Of a stretch of 64,000 nucleotides of DNA, positions 46,418-58,253 are shown piece by piece. The position numbers and the translations under genes were made by a program. How positions within the stretch are numbered: the first letter of the stretch is position 1; each line of letters opens with the position of its first letter. The stretch lies in the NCBI GenBank assembly GCA_024509875.1, contig JAMPIV010003421.1, positions 21,001 to 85,000 of the forward strand, read 5' to 3'. The notes below the pieces were generated by a model that was given only the letters and a program-made list of their open reading frames with translations, was not told the DNA's origin and ran no database searches. Source of the DNA: Oreohelix idahoensis (lineage: Eukaryota; Mollusca; Gastropoda; Stylommatophora; Oreohelicidae).

Positions 46418-49400
46418 TTTATTATTGACTTAGTACGTGTGACGGACGGCTGTAGCTGACCTGAATTATTAAGATGACATGGTATTTCCCTCTCTATAAC
46501 ATTAGAACCCCTGAACATTTGTTGTAACTTTTCATCAGCCTAGAACGTTGCACCTGGGCTAATTAAGCATGCCGCATTTCCACGAGGATTCTACACGTTG
46601 GATCATTAATATGTGAACTGCTACCTTCTGTGCATTTTGAGATCGCATGGCCTTTGATGGGAGGTTAAATCACGCCTACGACCATCTCTGAGAACGATTT
46701 ATAGCAATCTTTTCCTTAAACGCAGGCCCAAAGTGGACGTGGCCAGAGACTCACCCCGGTTTTTAGAGCAATTAACAGCAGTTCATTTTCCTTACCTTGC
46801 TGTCACCCCGCCTAGTGGGAATTGCCAAAGCTTCTCGGGGAAAGCGGTCCCATCAAAGCCAGGCTGGTCTTCAGAATCAACGAAGAAGCGGTATACGATC
46901 TGAGGAATCAGGGAACTCCCAGCTAACAAAGTTAGTTTCTCGCAGAGATTTCGCACCCTTATGCGAGCAGCCTGAGACGAACGGAGATCGGAAGCCAGGA
47001 TGGCATCGCGGTTAACACAACGGCGTAGAACCTCGATTTTTTCTCAAGATGAAGAATAGTGTTAGAATCTAACATGTCCCACTCATCTTGCATTCCAATT
47101 AAATATATAGAGAACCTGAGAAACTGCATTTTATCATTCGTTCTGACACTAAGATTCACTAGCATATAGTTGGATTCCTGCTAGATTTCATCTAAATTGT
47201 TGGCTATTGGAGTGAATTCTTTTCTGTGCAGACGGTAATTTATACATTAGCTTCGAGTGATCAGTGGTCTAGTTATTTCATTTTTATTTCACTGGATTGT
47301 GGTGTAAATTTAACCTTATTAAATAAACCCATTTTCAAAGTTCTAGTGCAAACTAAATGTTACATCTATAAGTTAATTTCCTAATACAATAGCCGCGTAA
47401 ATTAATTTTGCAGTCGTTAAGGGAATTATAACTTTAATACAGTTTAGTTCTGTATAGATAGATGTGCTTTTAACTATTAACTTCACAGGGAGCTTTTCTT
47501 GAATTTTATTAATTGAAGACGCGAGTGCAGAAAATAGTCTAACTGTAAATGTATCGCGCGGTAGATTTTAATATGACTTCATTGCATTTCATGTTCTTCT
47601 ATTTGCATCCAGAATGATCTTTCGAACCTTGCATCCCAGCAATTAAGCAGCAATTAAGCAGCATTTAAGCAGCCATTACGCAGCAATAAAATATATACAG
47701 AGTCCTGCCGACTCAGTTCGATTACTCCAGTGACTTATGAACATATTTAAAATGTAATCTTTGTGGCGATCCTGTTGGGATTCAGCTATCTGAAGTTTAC
47801 AGAAATAAAGCAAACCCAAAGACTGTTTTAAGATCCCAATTCATAAAGTCGTTTTAAAGTTAACAAACTGGAAGAAGAACAGTTGCCAGTAGCAATATTT
47901 TACTCACTGCTCTAGTTGTGAAGAAGAACATAGATTTACCTGAACACTGTCTGTCAAGTATATTCAGTGGATTTTAACCCCCCAACCCCCCCCCCACCCC
48001 CCGAAGAACTTACCTCAGTGTTTTGTAGTTTGTGACATTAAGGCAAAAGAAAGTTATCTCCACCAGCTGTGCCAATCTTAGAAACCACACCATACCTCAC
48101 ACCTAGCCAAGTGCCTGTGCCATTCTTTAGGAACTTTATTTAATAAACAAACAGTACCGTTAAACTTCAACGTCCAGCGATTTCAGGACACTTTGTTAAC
48201 TTAAACAACCCGCTAATCTGGAGCTGTACACGGAAGAAAATACATTTACCTAAGCCAAGGTTTAGTGCTGTTTTTGGTGTATTTCCTATGAAGTGCCAGA
48301 ATTCACCATTTGGTAAGTCTGTGTGTGTGACTGTGTGCTGGCCAGCCCAAGAGTGTTTTTTTTAATGAAAGGAGATTTAATCTTTTTTACCCTTATAATT
48401 AGTTCGACCTAGTATTAAGGCGTACTGTATTCATTGTACGGGATTTCTCCTAGCGGGATTTAGTAACTGTATTTATTTCCCCCTCCCGTAAAATTTGTTG
48501 AATAAAGGGAAACATTTGAGAACCCTAGCTTTTCCTCTACCCCTTATTACTGTAACTCCTTGTCTCAGAGTAATAAATTTACCGTTGGGTTAAATTATCT
48601 ATCTCTGATCATCATCACCAACCCCCCCCCCCCCCCCCCTGTCTTTGGGACCGGGTCTTTTCTGTTAGTAAATACAAGCGGGAAAGGTGTATTGGATACT
48701 TCTCCTCAAAACCCCCTCCCCCCTTGTCATTTTTGTATTTTGTAACCTTGATTTCTTCATGTAAATTGATAGTTATTTTTGACTTCATTTTATGATAATA
48801 AAGGTATAAACACTTTATTAGCATTGGTGTCGGCTGGCCAAACCCAAACAATCCCCATATTCGTTATCGTAGTCTGTATTCATTTACGTTGTGCGTCAGA
48901 ATAACCAAATCGGTGTGTGCGCCTGAGTGACTGGAACTGACAAACAATTGTTTGTAAAGAAGGGTGGTAGGAGTAGTTTTGAGAGACAAATATTGTCGTA
49001 ATAAGAGACTGTCCTTACTCTTCCCAGCACTTGTGAATCTACTACCTCACTTTCCTAAATCCTTATTCTCACAGAGCCTTCACTATCATTCTACACTCTA
49101 AAGGGACCAATATCCATCAGAACTCTCTCAGAAAAAAATTACGACAGTACATTCATCCTATTTGAAAAAAAAATAAGAAAATGCAACCTTCTAAAAGATA
49201 GAAGAAATAGATGAGATGAAAATATGGGAGAATAAAAGAAAATATGGGAGAATAAAAGAAAATAAGGGAGAATAAAAGAAAATATGAGAGAATAAAAGAA
49301 AATAAGAAATGAAATAAACAACAGAGTTCTCCAGCAATAATGTTTTCATTTACCTTTTATATACAACATAATTACTCGAAGAGATGAATGGTAATAAAAA

Positions 49401-52400
49401 GAAGTAGTTGAAAATACTATCTAAGAATAATAAACACACTATATTCAAATTATAAACCAGCAGGTGTTAAACACACTATTTGTCTCCGTCAGTTTAAAAA
49501 AAAAAATTTGGAGGAAATAATTTCTCGCAAGTAAGTACATGTGATAGCGTTTAACTAACAAATCGTGCTTTCTATTGTGGTTTTCCCGGCTCGCCATAAA
49601 TCTTTTGTCAGTTTTCCATCGGCCGCTAGGCATTGCTTTCTCCAGTCATGTTTTTCGTCAGTTTCAACTGTAAGAAAAACAAACATAGGCGCGATTTCAC
49701 CGAACACCGCTTTTACAGCTTTGTCTGTTTCCATGGCGTCTATTTCTAATAAAAGCATGTTGTTGGTGAAAGGGAGAACTGATGGTAGATGAGAGAAAGC
49801 TATTACCCAACATCAATGGTTTTCAACCGCAGGTATTGAGACTGACCTCTTTCAAATTTCATTTATACTAAATTGTCACTTGTCTTGCCTATCTTCAGAA
49901 CAGTTTCTTCATCATAACACAATTTAATTAATTCTCTGTTGACTCTCACAGTGGCCGTTTGAATTGTCACACTGAATACTTAACATTAAGTTCTGTGAAT
50001 GTCCTATGGTTATACTTCACAGCAATATCAGTTGTAGGTCTTGCACCAGGCCATCAAACATAGATGGCGCTGGATACTCGAATAAAGATGGCAATATGTG
50101 GTGCTCCTGAGTTGGTCCAGGAAGGCACTATTGATCTATGATTCTAGGCCTCTTCTGGAGTATGAAACGAATGAACCTGGAGACAATATGTGACAAGTGG
50201 CTAGCCTTTGGTCATAGGTTCCACAAGCCTACGTGTCCATGAATGAGTGTGTTCAGAATGTTTGCATGTATATGAATGATCCATGGATCTGTTTTGATCA
50301 GGATAGCGAGAAAAGACAGGTGTCTATCTGCATAAACATTCTAAAACAATACATGAATAAATCTAATACATTTTATACATAATTATGATGCTACCTTTGC
50401 CTTTCACATTCTGGAGTGCCAAGTCCATTATTCCAGTATAATAATTTTTAATTGACCACTCCAAATGACAAACCTGATAATCGTTGGTATGTATCGAATT
50501 CCTTTACACATTCCAACTTAATTTCAGTTCAGTCCTCTGGTCTAATCCTGATATAATTCTATTAAAATAAGCTGTAATAAAACAATTAATTATTCATAAA
50601 TTTACATATCCTCTAAGGATAGATGCAAAGTACAGAACAGACTCAGTTTGGTGAGGTAGAGCAGCACGACAAACAGATGGTAAAAGGTTTTAGCCTTGGC
50701 AAGCGTCTCCTTCTGTATATCTGTCTTCTGATGTGTGCGTGTAAAGTTTGAATAGTCCGCTGCTGGCCTTGTTATAATGAGAGCGCGTCCGTTTCAGAGA
50801 ACAATACCCCGTCACAGTTTCTCAGACTGTGTATTTTTGTGTTTTGCGAGCAGTTGTGTTAGTCTGGTCCAGAAATCTTCTTCATGCTTCTCAGCCCTGT
50901 TATCCATGACTTTTATCTATATCTCCTTTTATTTTACAGAACTTCTGCTTTCTTTTTATACGAAGTTTTCCATAATTGGTTCCGATTTCGACTTATACCA
51001 CATTTTGAAAGACGATCGATACAGCAGTTTTCATCATGCTGGCGCCTTTATCTTCTATTTTCTCAAACAGTAATGCACATAGCAACTATTCCTTTGGAAT
51101 GAATATAGCTGGTCTTATCCCTCAAAAAACTATATCACTGTCATTACTTTCTGTCGCTCCATTCACTTATACGACACACGAATCCATTGTATACTAACAC
51201 ACCTTACCTTCCTCTGCAGATCGCCATTGTAAAAACCGGTTCGTCAACAAGGGAGCTTCGCGGCGTTTGATTGGTTGCCAAACCTTCACTTCTTTATGTC
51301 CTAACAAGGCATTTGTATTTACATCACGCTACAGTGTCTTCTTGTGGTTTTCTAAGATTGTTACAGAATATACCAGAACAGAAGAACGGCGATTGGACTT
51401 TGCTGCTCACTTGGTTAGCTGGCCGATAAGCCTGGTGCTCTGTGCAGTGACATTTGGCTTGTGAATGACAGATGGAAGAAGAATCAGGAAGCTGGATTGA
51501 TCGGCATTGTTTCTATGCCTATTAGACCACAAGCAGAACCATAAAGAAACGTGGTACTCGGAGGCAAGATTAATTAGCTGAAGATACAACATACATAATG
51601 AACTGTATGGAACTGGCTGCTGCATCTCCTGCGGCCATCAGTGAGAAAAGTATCAGTTCCACTGAAAACTCACAGTACACAGAAATCTGAGGTCTACTGT
51701 GATTCGCATAGACAACATATAAAAATATGATCTGGAACAGATATTTTTTCCCTTGTCAAAGAAAACGATCGAAGAATGCAAAGGGGTAAAACCTTAACCA
51801 TTAGGTGACAGCTAAAATACATGTTATGCTCAAGAAGCACTCGCTGGAGACGGCAACCTCGGCTTCAAAAAAAGATAAGGATAAAGCTGCCCACCAGAGA
51901 TGGGCAACATGAGATCGGGATGCCGGAGACTGATCTACACATTCCTCGGTACTATACATAAATTGATCAATCGTTAAAGCAGAACGATCAGGGATGGCTG
52001 AGACCTGCAAGCCTTGTCAAACGCGGTAACATCCTCTTCAAATACTGTATGACATATTTTGCTGAGTATCCTTGCTCCGAAGACCATGGGAAGTATCAAG
52101 GCTTCCAAAACTGAAAAGCTCACAGCACACAGAAGTTTTAGATCTGGTGAGATTTACTGAGCACCATATAAACAGTATTTGGAACAAGGAGGTATTACCT
52201 AAAATGACCAAACAATAAAAAGAAATCGTAGATGCCGATAACCATACGCTCACTCTTAGCCACGCGAGTCACATGATTAATGAGTAGTGTTGTTCCAATC
52301 ATCCATCCCTTTTCCCTCCTTATGGAGAATGGAGTCACCACTGGAGATGGCCCAATAGAAGAAGCCTATGTCTTAGCACACAGTCTTGCATTTGTGTTAT

Positions 52401-52493
52401 CTGCAATAATTTCTTTTACATAATCACGTTGTTAGCTCCATGCACAATCTTATATGTGTCGCCTACTATGACATGCCTGCTACGACTTGCATG
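46418..52493. other. About 6 kb without a recognised gene; minor simple repeats
   Basis: The following are visible: an 11-bp repeat AATTAAGCAGC at 47638-47690; C-runs at 47980-48002 and 48622-48640; a repeat of about 21 bp, AAATATGGGAGAATAAAAGA, at 49215-49310; and a degenerate duplication (51655-51780 against 52107-52235, sharing CTCACAG.ACACAGAA blocks). Open frames here are short and without known motifs. Host introns or intergenic DNA are possible. Confidence 0.5.
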
Positions 52494-54305
52494 GGGGTCG
52501 GAGTGGCTAAGGGGTATGGCGCCCTCCTCGAATTCTAGAGGTACCGGGTTCGATTCCCAGTTGAGGGAAAATAATTTATGTTAAAAAAATGTCAGAACCG
52601 GTGGTCGTACAGATGTCATACCCCTGGTCTCCTCGGTAGTTAGATCGGATGCTGTTAAATCATACTGGCTACCAGTTGTTAACTCACGTTTTTATTTGTT
52701 AAATGCCGTGAATGTCCACCAGTTGATAAATGTAGATGTTGGGACTGGTGTAGTAAAGTGTAACGATTGTCAACTCATTAAACCCAGCACAGTTTTGGTC
52801 ATACAGGTCATCTTGTCCTGGAACGTGATGAGGCTCCGACAAGAATGTGAGTGTAGACAATGAGTGTGTATATGAATGTCAGAACGCGAATGGTAGAATG
52901 ATTCGATAGAGTTGACAGGTTGGTAGTACATCACTCATACTCACACTGTTCGAATTCAAGAAGTACTGGAACTACGGTGGTCTTTTTATAACATTTAATG
53001 GGACGCACACTTGGACAGTACGTGTATGGTTACAGGAACAAATGTCGACATAGACAGCATAATGTTGACCAGACATGGGTTCTCACATGTAGCAGTGATC
53101 TCTTGGTTCATCGAGCGATAGTACAGGCATCCCTTTTTCTCACTCGATAAATACAAAGTATATGGATTTCAACATGGCTGTGCTTCTCTCGTGAGCTTCA
53201 CTCACTATTGGATACAGACCAAAATTGGTCATTCGTTAAATGTCCTCATTTCTTCATAGCTTCTATCATAGAGGTAATTGAATAGTATCATATAATCTAG
53301 TGCTGATACATAGGAATGTCATCTTCCTTTGAATAAATATTCTTTTCAAAAGTACCACTGTGCATCTGCTTATCGACAACGATGGCGAAGCCCAAGTTCA
53401 TAATAAATTGTGGTTTTACCTTTCTATGCGAAATATAACTTTGCCATTCCTTGGCAAAAGAGAATAAACACTGGGGTAAAGTACATACAACATGTCTAAA
53501 TGACTATCACTTTTCCCCATTTACTTATGGATCACTTTCTCGGCGATAAGCCGGCTACAACAAAATTCGACATCCCGACAGGATGACAGCCATGAATCAC
53601 ACCCCCTGCTAGCGATACTTTCGCTGCATAGCCTTTGACCTTTTCTAGCGACAACCAACATAGTTCGACTTAGAAATGTAAAGATATCCATATATAAGAC
53701 AGACTCGTCCTACTCATACAAACACTACGTATAAATTCAGGCCATAGATATACTGAAGCAAGAACAATCTATTCCTACCCAGGCAAAGAATAAATCGCAG
53801 TAGGCCTAGATTCGTCCGCGGAATCCGATCGAAGATGACGGAACTCCTTTCAAGGGAAGTAACTCAAAAATGACTTCTCCTTAAGCACTTAAAAAAGGAA
53901 ATACTTTGTTTACAAAATATTTGCGAACATAATAAGTATATAAATGTATTATATTGCAAGATAGTAAAGATTGCACTTTACAGATGCCTAGCCTTCTCGG
54001 ATAAGGTCGAAAAAATAGGAGGTTCCGTGTGCAAGTTACGCACGTTAAATATCCGACGGCAGTTGTAAATCATAAAGTGTAGGCCATAAGGCCGCTGCCC
54101 TGGCAAAATTTTAAAATTATAAACCTACCCACAACAAAAATATTTATAGAATGTGTGATTCCTTATACACACACTGAGATTTTCGTCGGTGCTACGGAGT
54201 TCGTGCACTGTGCTGATATCCCCCTTGTGTGATCTAAGGGAAGAGATCTCAGCACTGATGCTGTTGTCCGTGTGCAACGAAGATAGTCCTTAAAACCAAA
54301 CCAAA
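52494..54305 (+). mobile_element. tRNA-derived SINE, family A, split by a solo LTR
   Basis: The head GGGGTCGGAGTGGCTAAGG, with B-box GGTTCGATTCC and the adjoining body, runs to 52652. The body resumes at 53983 with GATGCCTAGCCTTCTCGG and ends near 54305. The order matches the uninterrupted copy at 29311-29705. An additional segment of about 110 bp sits near 54145-54250. Imperfect flanks ACGACTTGCAT and ACGACATGCCT may be the SINE's own target duplication. Confidence 0.8.
52653..53982. repeat. Solo LTR (1330 bp), TSD GATGC
   Basis: The insert begins TGTTAAATC and ends CTTTACA, with GATGC at 52648-52652 and again at 53983-53987. Removing it restores the SINE. TG...CA ends with a 5-bp duplication and no interior point to an LTR left after recombination between two LTRs. 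It is related to, but diverged from, 4588-6160. The strand of the parent element is unknown. Confidence 0.85.
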
Positions 54306-54424
54306 CGACATGCCTGAGAAGCAATATCTTCTTCCTTTGTCTCGTCTGAGACCCCTGGGTACTACACGGTGCGAGTGGTGATGGTGACACTAATGTATTA
54401 TCTGAAACAAGACAAAAACGATAT

Positions 54425-54640
54425 ATTCTTCTTCGCTGTAATACAACCACATATATTCCTCTCATAAAATTGGTGGTCTGTCTCGGACATCTCTCGTCAC
54501 CATATAGTTTCTCATTTCAATTGGTTGATAAAGGATACGCCGTCTATCTGCTTCTCTCGTGAAGCCGACGGTCTTGTAGGACATGTTCTACTGTTTCTTC
54601 GTCTTTCTCACACGGACAAAAATTCTACCTGACCGATTGT
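54425..54640 (-). pseudogene. 5'-truncated RNase H LINE, C-terminal cysteine domain
   Basis: The minus strand reads NFCPCEKDEETVEHVLQD, then EKLYGDE and a C-terminal tail. Its 3' end is CGAAGAAGAATA at about 54426-54440. It is the same domain as in 7746-8086 and 30691-30924, with stops. The stretch 54641-55020 shows no gene. Confidence 0.6.
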
Positions 54641-55020
54641 TTATTTGTTGAATAAATATAAGATCTGCTACGAATCATAAAACAAGACGAGTACGTGGAA
54701 TGCTGAAGAAACACTATCCGCAGTAAAGAGAACATTATCAGCAAGAAAGCATCATACGCCAAACACCCTTGACAGTAAGAAGCTGAGACAAATCACATGC
54801 TGACGACAACAAAGGACAATGGTTGTTGTTGTTGTTCCTATCTCCAGGGATTCGAGTTATTCACTCTTTTGCCCTTGCGACAATTGAAAGGGTGGGGTTT
54901 TGGGCTTTCTTGCAACCCAAGAGAACTTCCCCAAACTCAGCGGGCTCAGCTTACGGAGGTCACACCAGACCCGCTAATTGGTGTATGTGCAATGCCCCGA
55001 GAAGTATGGTCCTCTACCCT

Positions 55021-55072
55021 GCAAGGGGGTCAACAAAGGACAGTATCTTCACTAATAACACTGAATCACCAT
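55021..55072 (+). repeat. 61-bp tandem array, left remainder
   Basis: CAACAAAGGACAGTATCTTC and ACTAATAACACTGAATCACC match the unit that is repeated at 59821-60105. LINE-A separates the two parts. Confidence 0.85.
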
Positions 55073-55104
55073 TCTTCTTCTTCTGCGTTCGGTTTGTAGT
55101 CATG

Positions 55105-55854
55105 CTAAATCTGCAGGTCTGTCGCCAGGACGAAGTCCACAGTCTTTTCCAGGTCGGCGCGACAGCCCCATAGCTTCTGCTGGAGCTCATCACCTTTTGG
55201 CCAGGTCGCACGTCGCAATTTATCATGGGTTGGACAGTTCTGGAGAATGTGTTCTGGAGTCTGGATATCAGTTCCACATGGGCATTCATTTGTGTGGGAT
55301 ATCTTGAGGCGATAGAGATGTCCAAGTAATCTGCAGTGACCAGTTCTCAGGCGGAAAATTGTCGTCTGTTGGTGTCTGTTTAGATGGTGGATTGGGTCAT
55401 CTCTGCTGTATATATCCCCTTCCTCCTTCCACTGAATTTAGTACTTGTTGTGGATGATGGCTTTTGCTTCCCGATAGGGCAATGGGTGGCTGTATTGTTC
55501 CATTTTACTGCCACTTCTTGATAGAGCATCTGCTTTCTCATTACCAGCGATTCCACAATGGGCAGGTAACCACTGAAGGGCAATGGTTGATGACCTTTGG
55601 ATGATGTTAAGCTCAGATCTGATCTCATTCATCATGTTATCATTTCTGGTGTTTTGTATTGATTCCAGTAATGATCTGCAGTCAGTGAAGATTACTATCT
55701 TAGCTTGTGGCTGCTGTTCAGGTCTGGTGAGGATCTTCAGGGCTTGCAGTAGTGCCATAGCTTCTGCCCTAAAATTGGAGGAGATCTTTCCAGTTGGGAA
55801 GGCCTTTCGGATGATCTTTCCATTTAGGAATCTTATAAAAAATGCCTCCTCCAC
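55105..55854 (-). pseudogene. LINE-A RNase H remainder and C-terminal cysteine domain
   Basis: Frame 55438-55854 has NFRAEAMALLQAL (catalytic Glu), IVIFTDCRSLLESIQN (Asp) and WLPAHCGIAGNEKADALS (Asp). After a break, sequence near 55229-55345 reads FRLRTGHCRLLGHLYRLKIS and CPCGTDIQTPEHILQNCP. The stop TAG is at 55105-55107. Confidence 0.8.
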
Positions 55855-57508
55855 CGTTCTTTACTGCCCCCTCAGCAGATCCATCTGTGTATGCATGTGT
55901 CCACTCCTTCGGGTTGTACTTTTCTTCAATCATTTCTTGAGCCAAAGTTTTTAGTTGTTGAGGGGTCAGGTGGCCTTTCTTTTTTATTTCAGGGACTTCT
56001 GTGATGATAGATATATTTCCATGGCAGTCGTCTGGCTCCTCGTAATCAATTAACATTTCAATCTCAGTAGATCGATTTGGGAGGAGGTCTTCATGGCATC
56101 GATGCAGATGTTTGGAGATGTTTAGGAAGCTGGTTCTTTTCAGCCTGTTCTTTGTCACACTTTGGAGTTTGGCATGCATTGGATGACTTGGCATTCGTAG
56201 AAGCTTCTCACTGTGAGTGAATACCTTTTCCTCACGCCTGTCATCAAGAGAGCGGATGTTGGTGTATCGCTCCATTCCCTGGATTGGAGAAGTCTTCATC
56301 CCTCCAGTGATTAGTCTAAGGCCTGAATTTTGCACTTTCCCTAGACATTCTGTGTTTGTTTTAGATGCTGTGGCCCAGGCTGACATGCAATATTCAAGTA
56401 CAGGTCTGACTGTGCCTGTGTAGACTTTTTTAAGTATGTTGGTATTTGCCCCCCAACTTGTGCCAGCCAGTTTCTTCATAATAGAGAGCTTTCTTATTGC
56501 TCTCTGTTCTACTGCTTTTATGTACGGCTTCCAGGTGAGTCTCTTATCCAACTTGACTCCTAGGTATGTTGGGTTTTCCTCGATTGGAAGTTCACTTCCA
56601 TTTAGCTGCAGTTTGATCGTTTCTCGGCGATTTGACAGAGAGAAGCAGGTTGCTACTATCTTAGAGAGGTTTATCTGTACTCCCCAATCTGATGCCCATT
56701 TACCGATGGTATTTAGCGCTGCTTGCATCCTGAACTTCGCAGTAGGCAAATGTTCAGCAGCACACCAGGCAGCAAAATCGTCAGCATGAAGAGCCCTGGA
56801 GATATGCCCGGACAGTTTCTCTGCAATATCATTTATATATATGATAAAAAGTGTGGGGGAGATAACTCCTCCTTGTGGCACACCCTGTTGTAGAGTGACG
56901 CGATGGCTCAGTTTCCCGTCAAGTTTTACTCTTGCTGTGCGGTATCGAAGAAAGTCCCGTATCCAGTTGAACATTCTCCCTTCAATTTTGCTGTTGAGCA
57001 TCTTAAGGAGGAGTCCTTCTTTCCATACCTTATCAAAGGCTTTTGTCAAGTCTACAAAAACCGCCAGTACTTTCTTTTTCTCCTGAAAGGCATTTTCTAC
57101 TTCCTGGGCTAGATACACTAGTTGGTCTTCGGTGCTGCGATTTTTCCTAAATGCTGACTGTGTGTTATCAAGCAGATGGTTTTTTTCCAGATGTTTCAGT
57201 AATCTTGAGTTCACCATTCTTTCCATTACCTTACCCAGACAGTTCAGTAGGCTAACTGGTCGGTAGCTGGACTTGCTTGTTTTCTCCTTTTGTTTCTTTC
57301 TGATGGGAACAATGATTGCTTCTCGCCATCGATCTGGGAATTTTCCAGTACTCCATGACTGATTGAAGATTAGGAGGAGCTTGTGCCTGGCTACAGGTCC
57401 AAGGTTCTTGATCATATCATTTGTGATGCCATCTTTTCCTGGAGCTTTTCTGTTCTTTAGTTTTGTTATGGCAGCACTGAGTTCTCTCATAGTAAGGGGT
57501 GACTTCAT
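55769..57508 (-). CDS. LINE-A reverse transcriptase and RNase H start (579 codons)
   Basis: RT motifs are in order: RKAPGKDGITNDMI (20-33), SYRPVSLLNCLGKVMERM (81-98), FVDLTKAFDKVW (151-162), VPQGGVISPTLFIIYIND (210-227), and a catalytic box LHADDFAAW (240-248) with His where Tyr or Phe is usual. YLGVKLDKRLTWKPYI and the C-terminal YCMSAWATAS follow. RNase H begins near residue 540 with AYTDGSAEG and breaks near 55850. The domain makes cDNA at the nicked target and removes the RNA strand. Confidence 0.9.
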   Translation of the reverse strand: MKSPLTMRELSAAITKLKNRKAPGKDGITNDMIKNLGPVARHKLLLIFNQSWSTGKFPDRWREAIIVPIRKKQKEKTSKSSYRPVSLLNCLGKVMERMVNSRLLKHLEKNHLLDNTQSAFRKNRSTEDQLVYLAQEVENAFQEKKKVLAVFVDLTKAFDKVWKEGLLLKMLNSKIEGRMFNWIRDFLRYRTARVKLDGKLSHRVTLQQGVPQGGVISPTLFIIYINDIAEKLSGHISRALHADDFAAWCAAEHLPTAKFRMQAALNTIGKWASDWGVQINLSKIVATCFSLSNRRETIKLQLNGSELPIEENPTYLGVKLDKRLTWKPYIKAVEQRAIRKLSIMKKLAGTSWGANTNILKKVYTGTVRPVLEYCMSAWATASKTNTECLGKVQNSGLRLITGGMKTSPIQGMERYTNIRSLDDRREEKVFTHSEKLLRMPSHPMHAKLQSVTKNRLKRTSFLNISKHLHRCHEDLLPNRSTEIEMLIDYEEPDDCHGNISIITEVPEIKKKGHLTPQQLKTLAQEMIEEKYNPKEWTHAYTDGSAEGAVKNGGGGIFYKIPKWKDHPKGLPNWKDLLQF

Positions 57509-57543
57509 GCAGATATCTGGGTTTTGGTGCTTCAGTTTTTCTT

Positions 57544-58107
57544 TTACTTCCTTATGTACTTCTTGGATCCGTGCATGTGAAAGTGATGTGTGCTTTCTTC
57601 CTTGTAGAAATCTGCCAGGAGGTTTGCTGCCATCTTTCCTGTGTGGTATTTTTCATTTTCCTTGATGACAGTCTTACAGTAGCTGGTTGTTGTTTCTTCA
57701 TTTAGCACTCTTGTCAGATTCCATAGCTTGCTTGAGTCCTTTTCCATTTTGAGACTGCTGGTCTTCTGGTGCCAGCTCCTTTGGATTTCAGCTTTCTTTT
57801 GTTCATTGAAAGCTTGTTTTATGCTGTTGTGCCTCTGTGTGTTCTCTAATGTGGGATTTTGCTCCATAGTTTCCCGTGCTTTATTTAATTCACTATGGAG
57901 TTTTCCCAGGTTGTCACTCCAGTATGGTTTGTAGTCTCGTCGTTTACCTCGTGGAATTGACTTCTTTGCTGCTTGGATGATTGCCTCACTGATGATGGAG
58001 ATGTTTTTATTGATGTTATTTGAGTGGGCAATGTTCTGATAGAAATTGTCGGCTTGTTCTTTAAAAAATCCCCAGTTTGCTTTTTTGAAATTCCAGCTAG
58101 GAGACAT
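57544..58107 (-). CDS. LINE-A linker between endonuclease and RT
   Basis: This is a 187-codon frame with FKKANWGFFKEQADNFY and SIPRGKRRDYKPYWSDNL. Basic helices resemble the matching LINE-B segment (FQKANWRLFQE; SIPRGSRKMYKPFW). It ends about 40 bases before the RT frame starts in another register. Probably one ORF2 originally. Confidence 0.75.
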   Translation of the reverse strand: MSPSWNFKKANWGFFKEQADNFYQNIAHSNNINKNISIISEAIIQAAKKSIPRGKRRDYKPYWSDNLGKLHSELNKARETMEQNPTLENTQRHNSIKQAFNEQKKAEIQRSWHQKTSSLKMEKDSSKLWNLTRVLNEETTTSYCKTVIKENEKYHTGKMAANLLADFYKEESTHHFHMHGSKKYIRK

Positions 58108-58253
58108 ATTGATTTCTCCTGCACTTCTTATCTCAGATATCTGTAATGTGACTGGTACATGGTCACTCCCCCAAGTTGAGTATTTACTGTTCTGGTGGTG
58201 AGTCGATGTATGTCATCTGTAGCCATAGCAAGATCTGGTGTGCTCGTTGTTTT

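Noticed and set aside
50777..51102. Frames of 72-98 codons as a possible small host gene.
   Set aside because: The frames overlap one another, are rich in Phe/Ser/Leu as in AT-rich noncoding DNA, and show no motif.
52494..52570. A tRNA gene (good B-box, GGTTCGATTCC).
   Set aside because: The acceptor stem does not close, a body of several hundred bases follows, and another copy has the same layout, so it is a SINE head.
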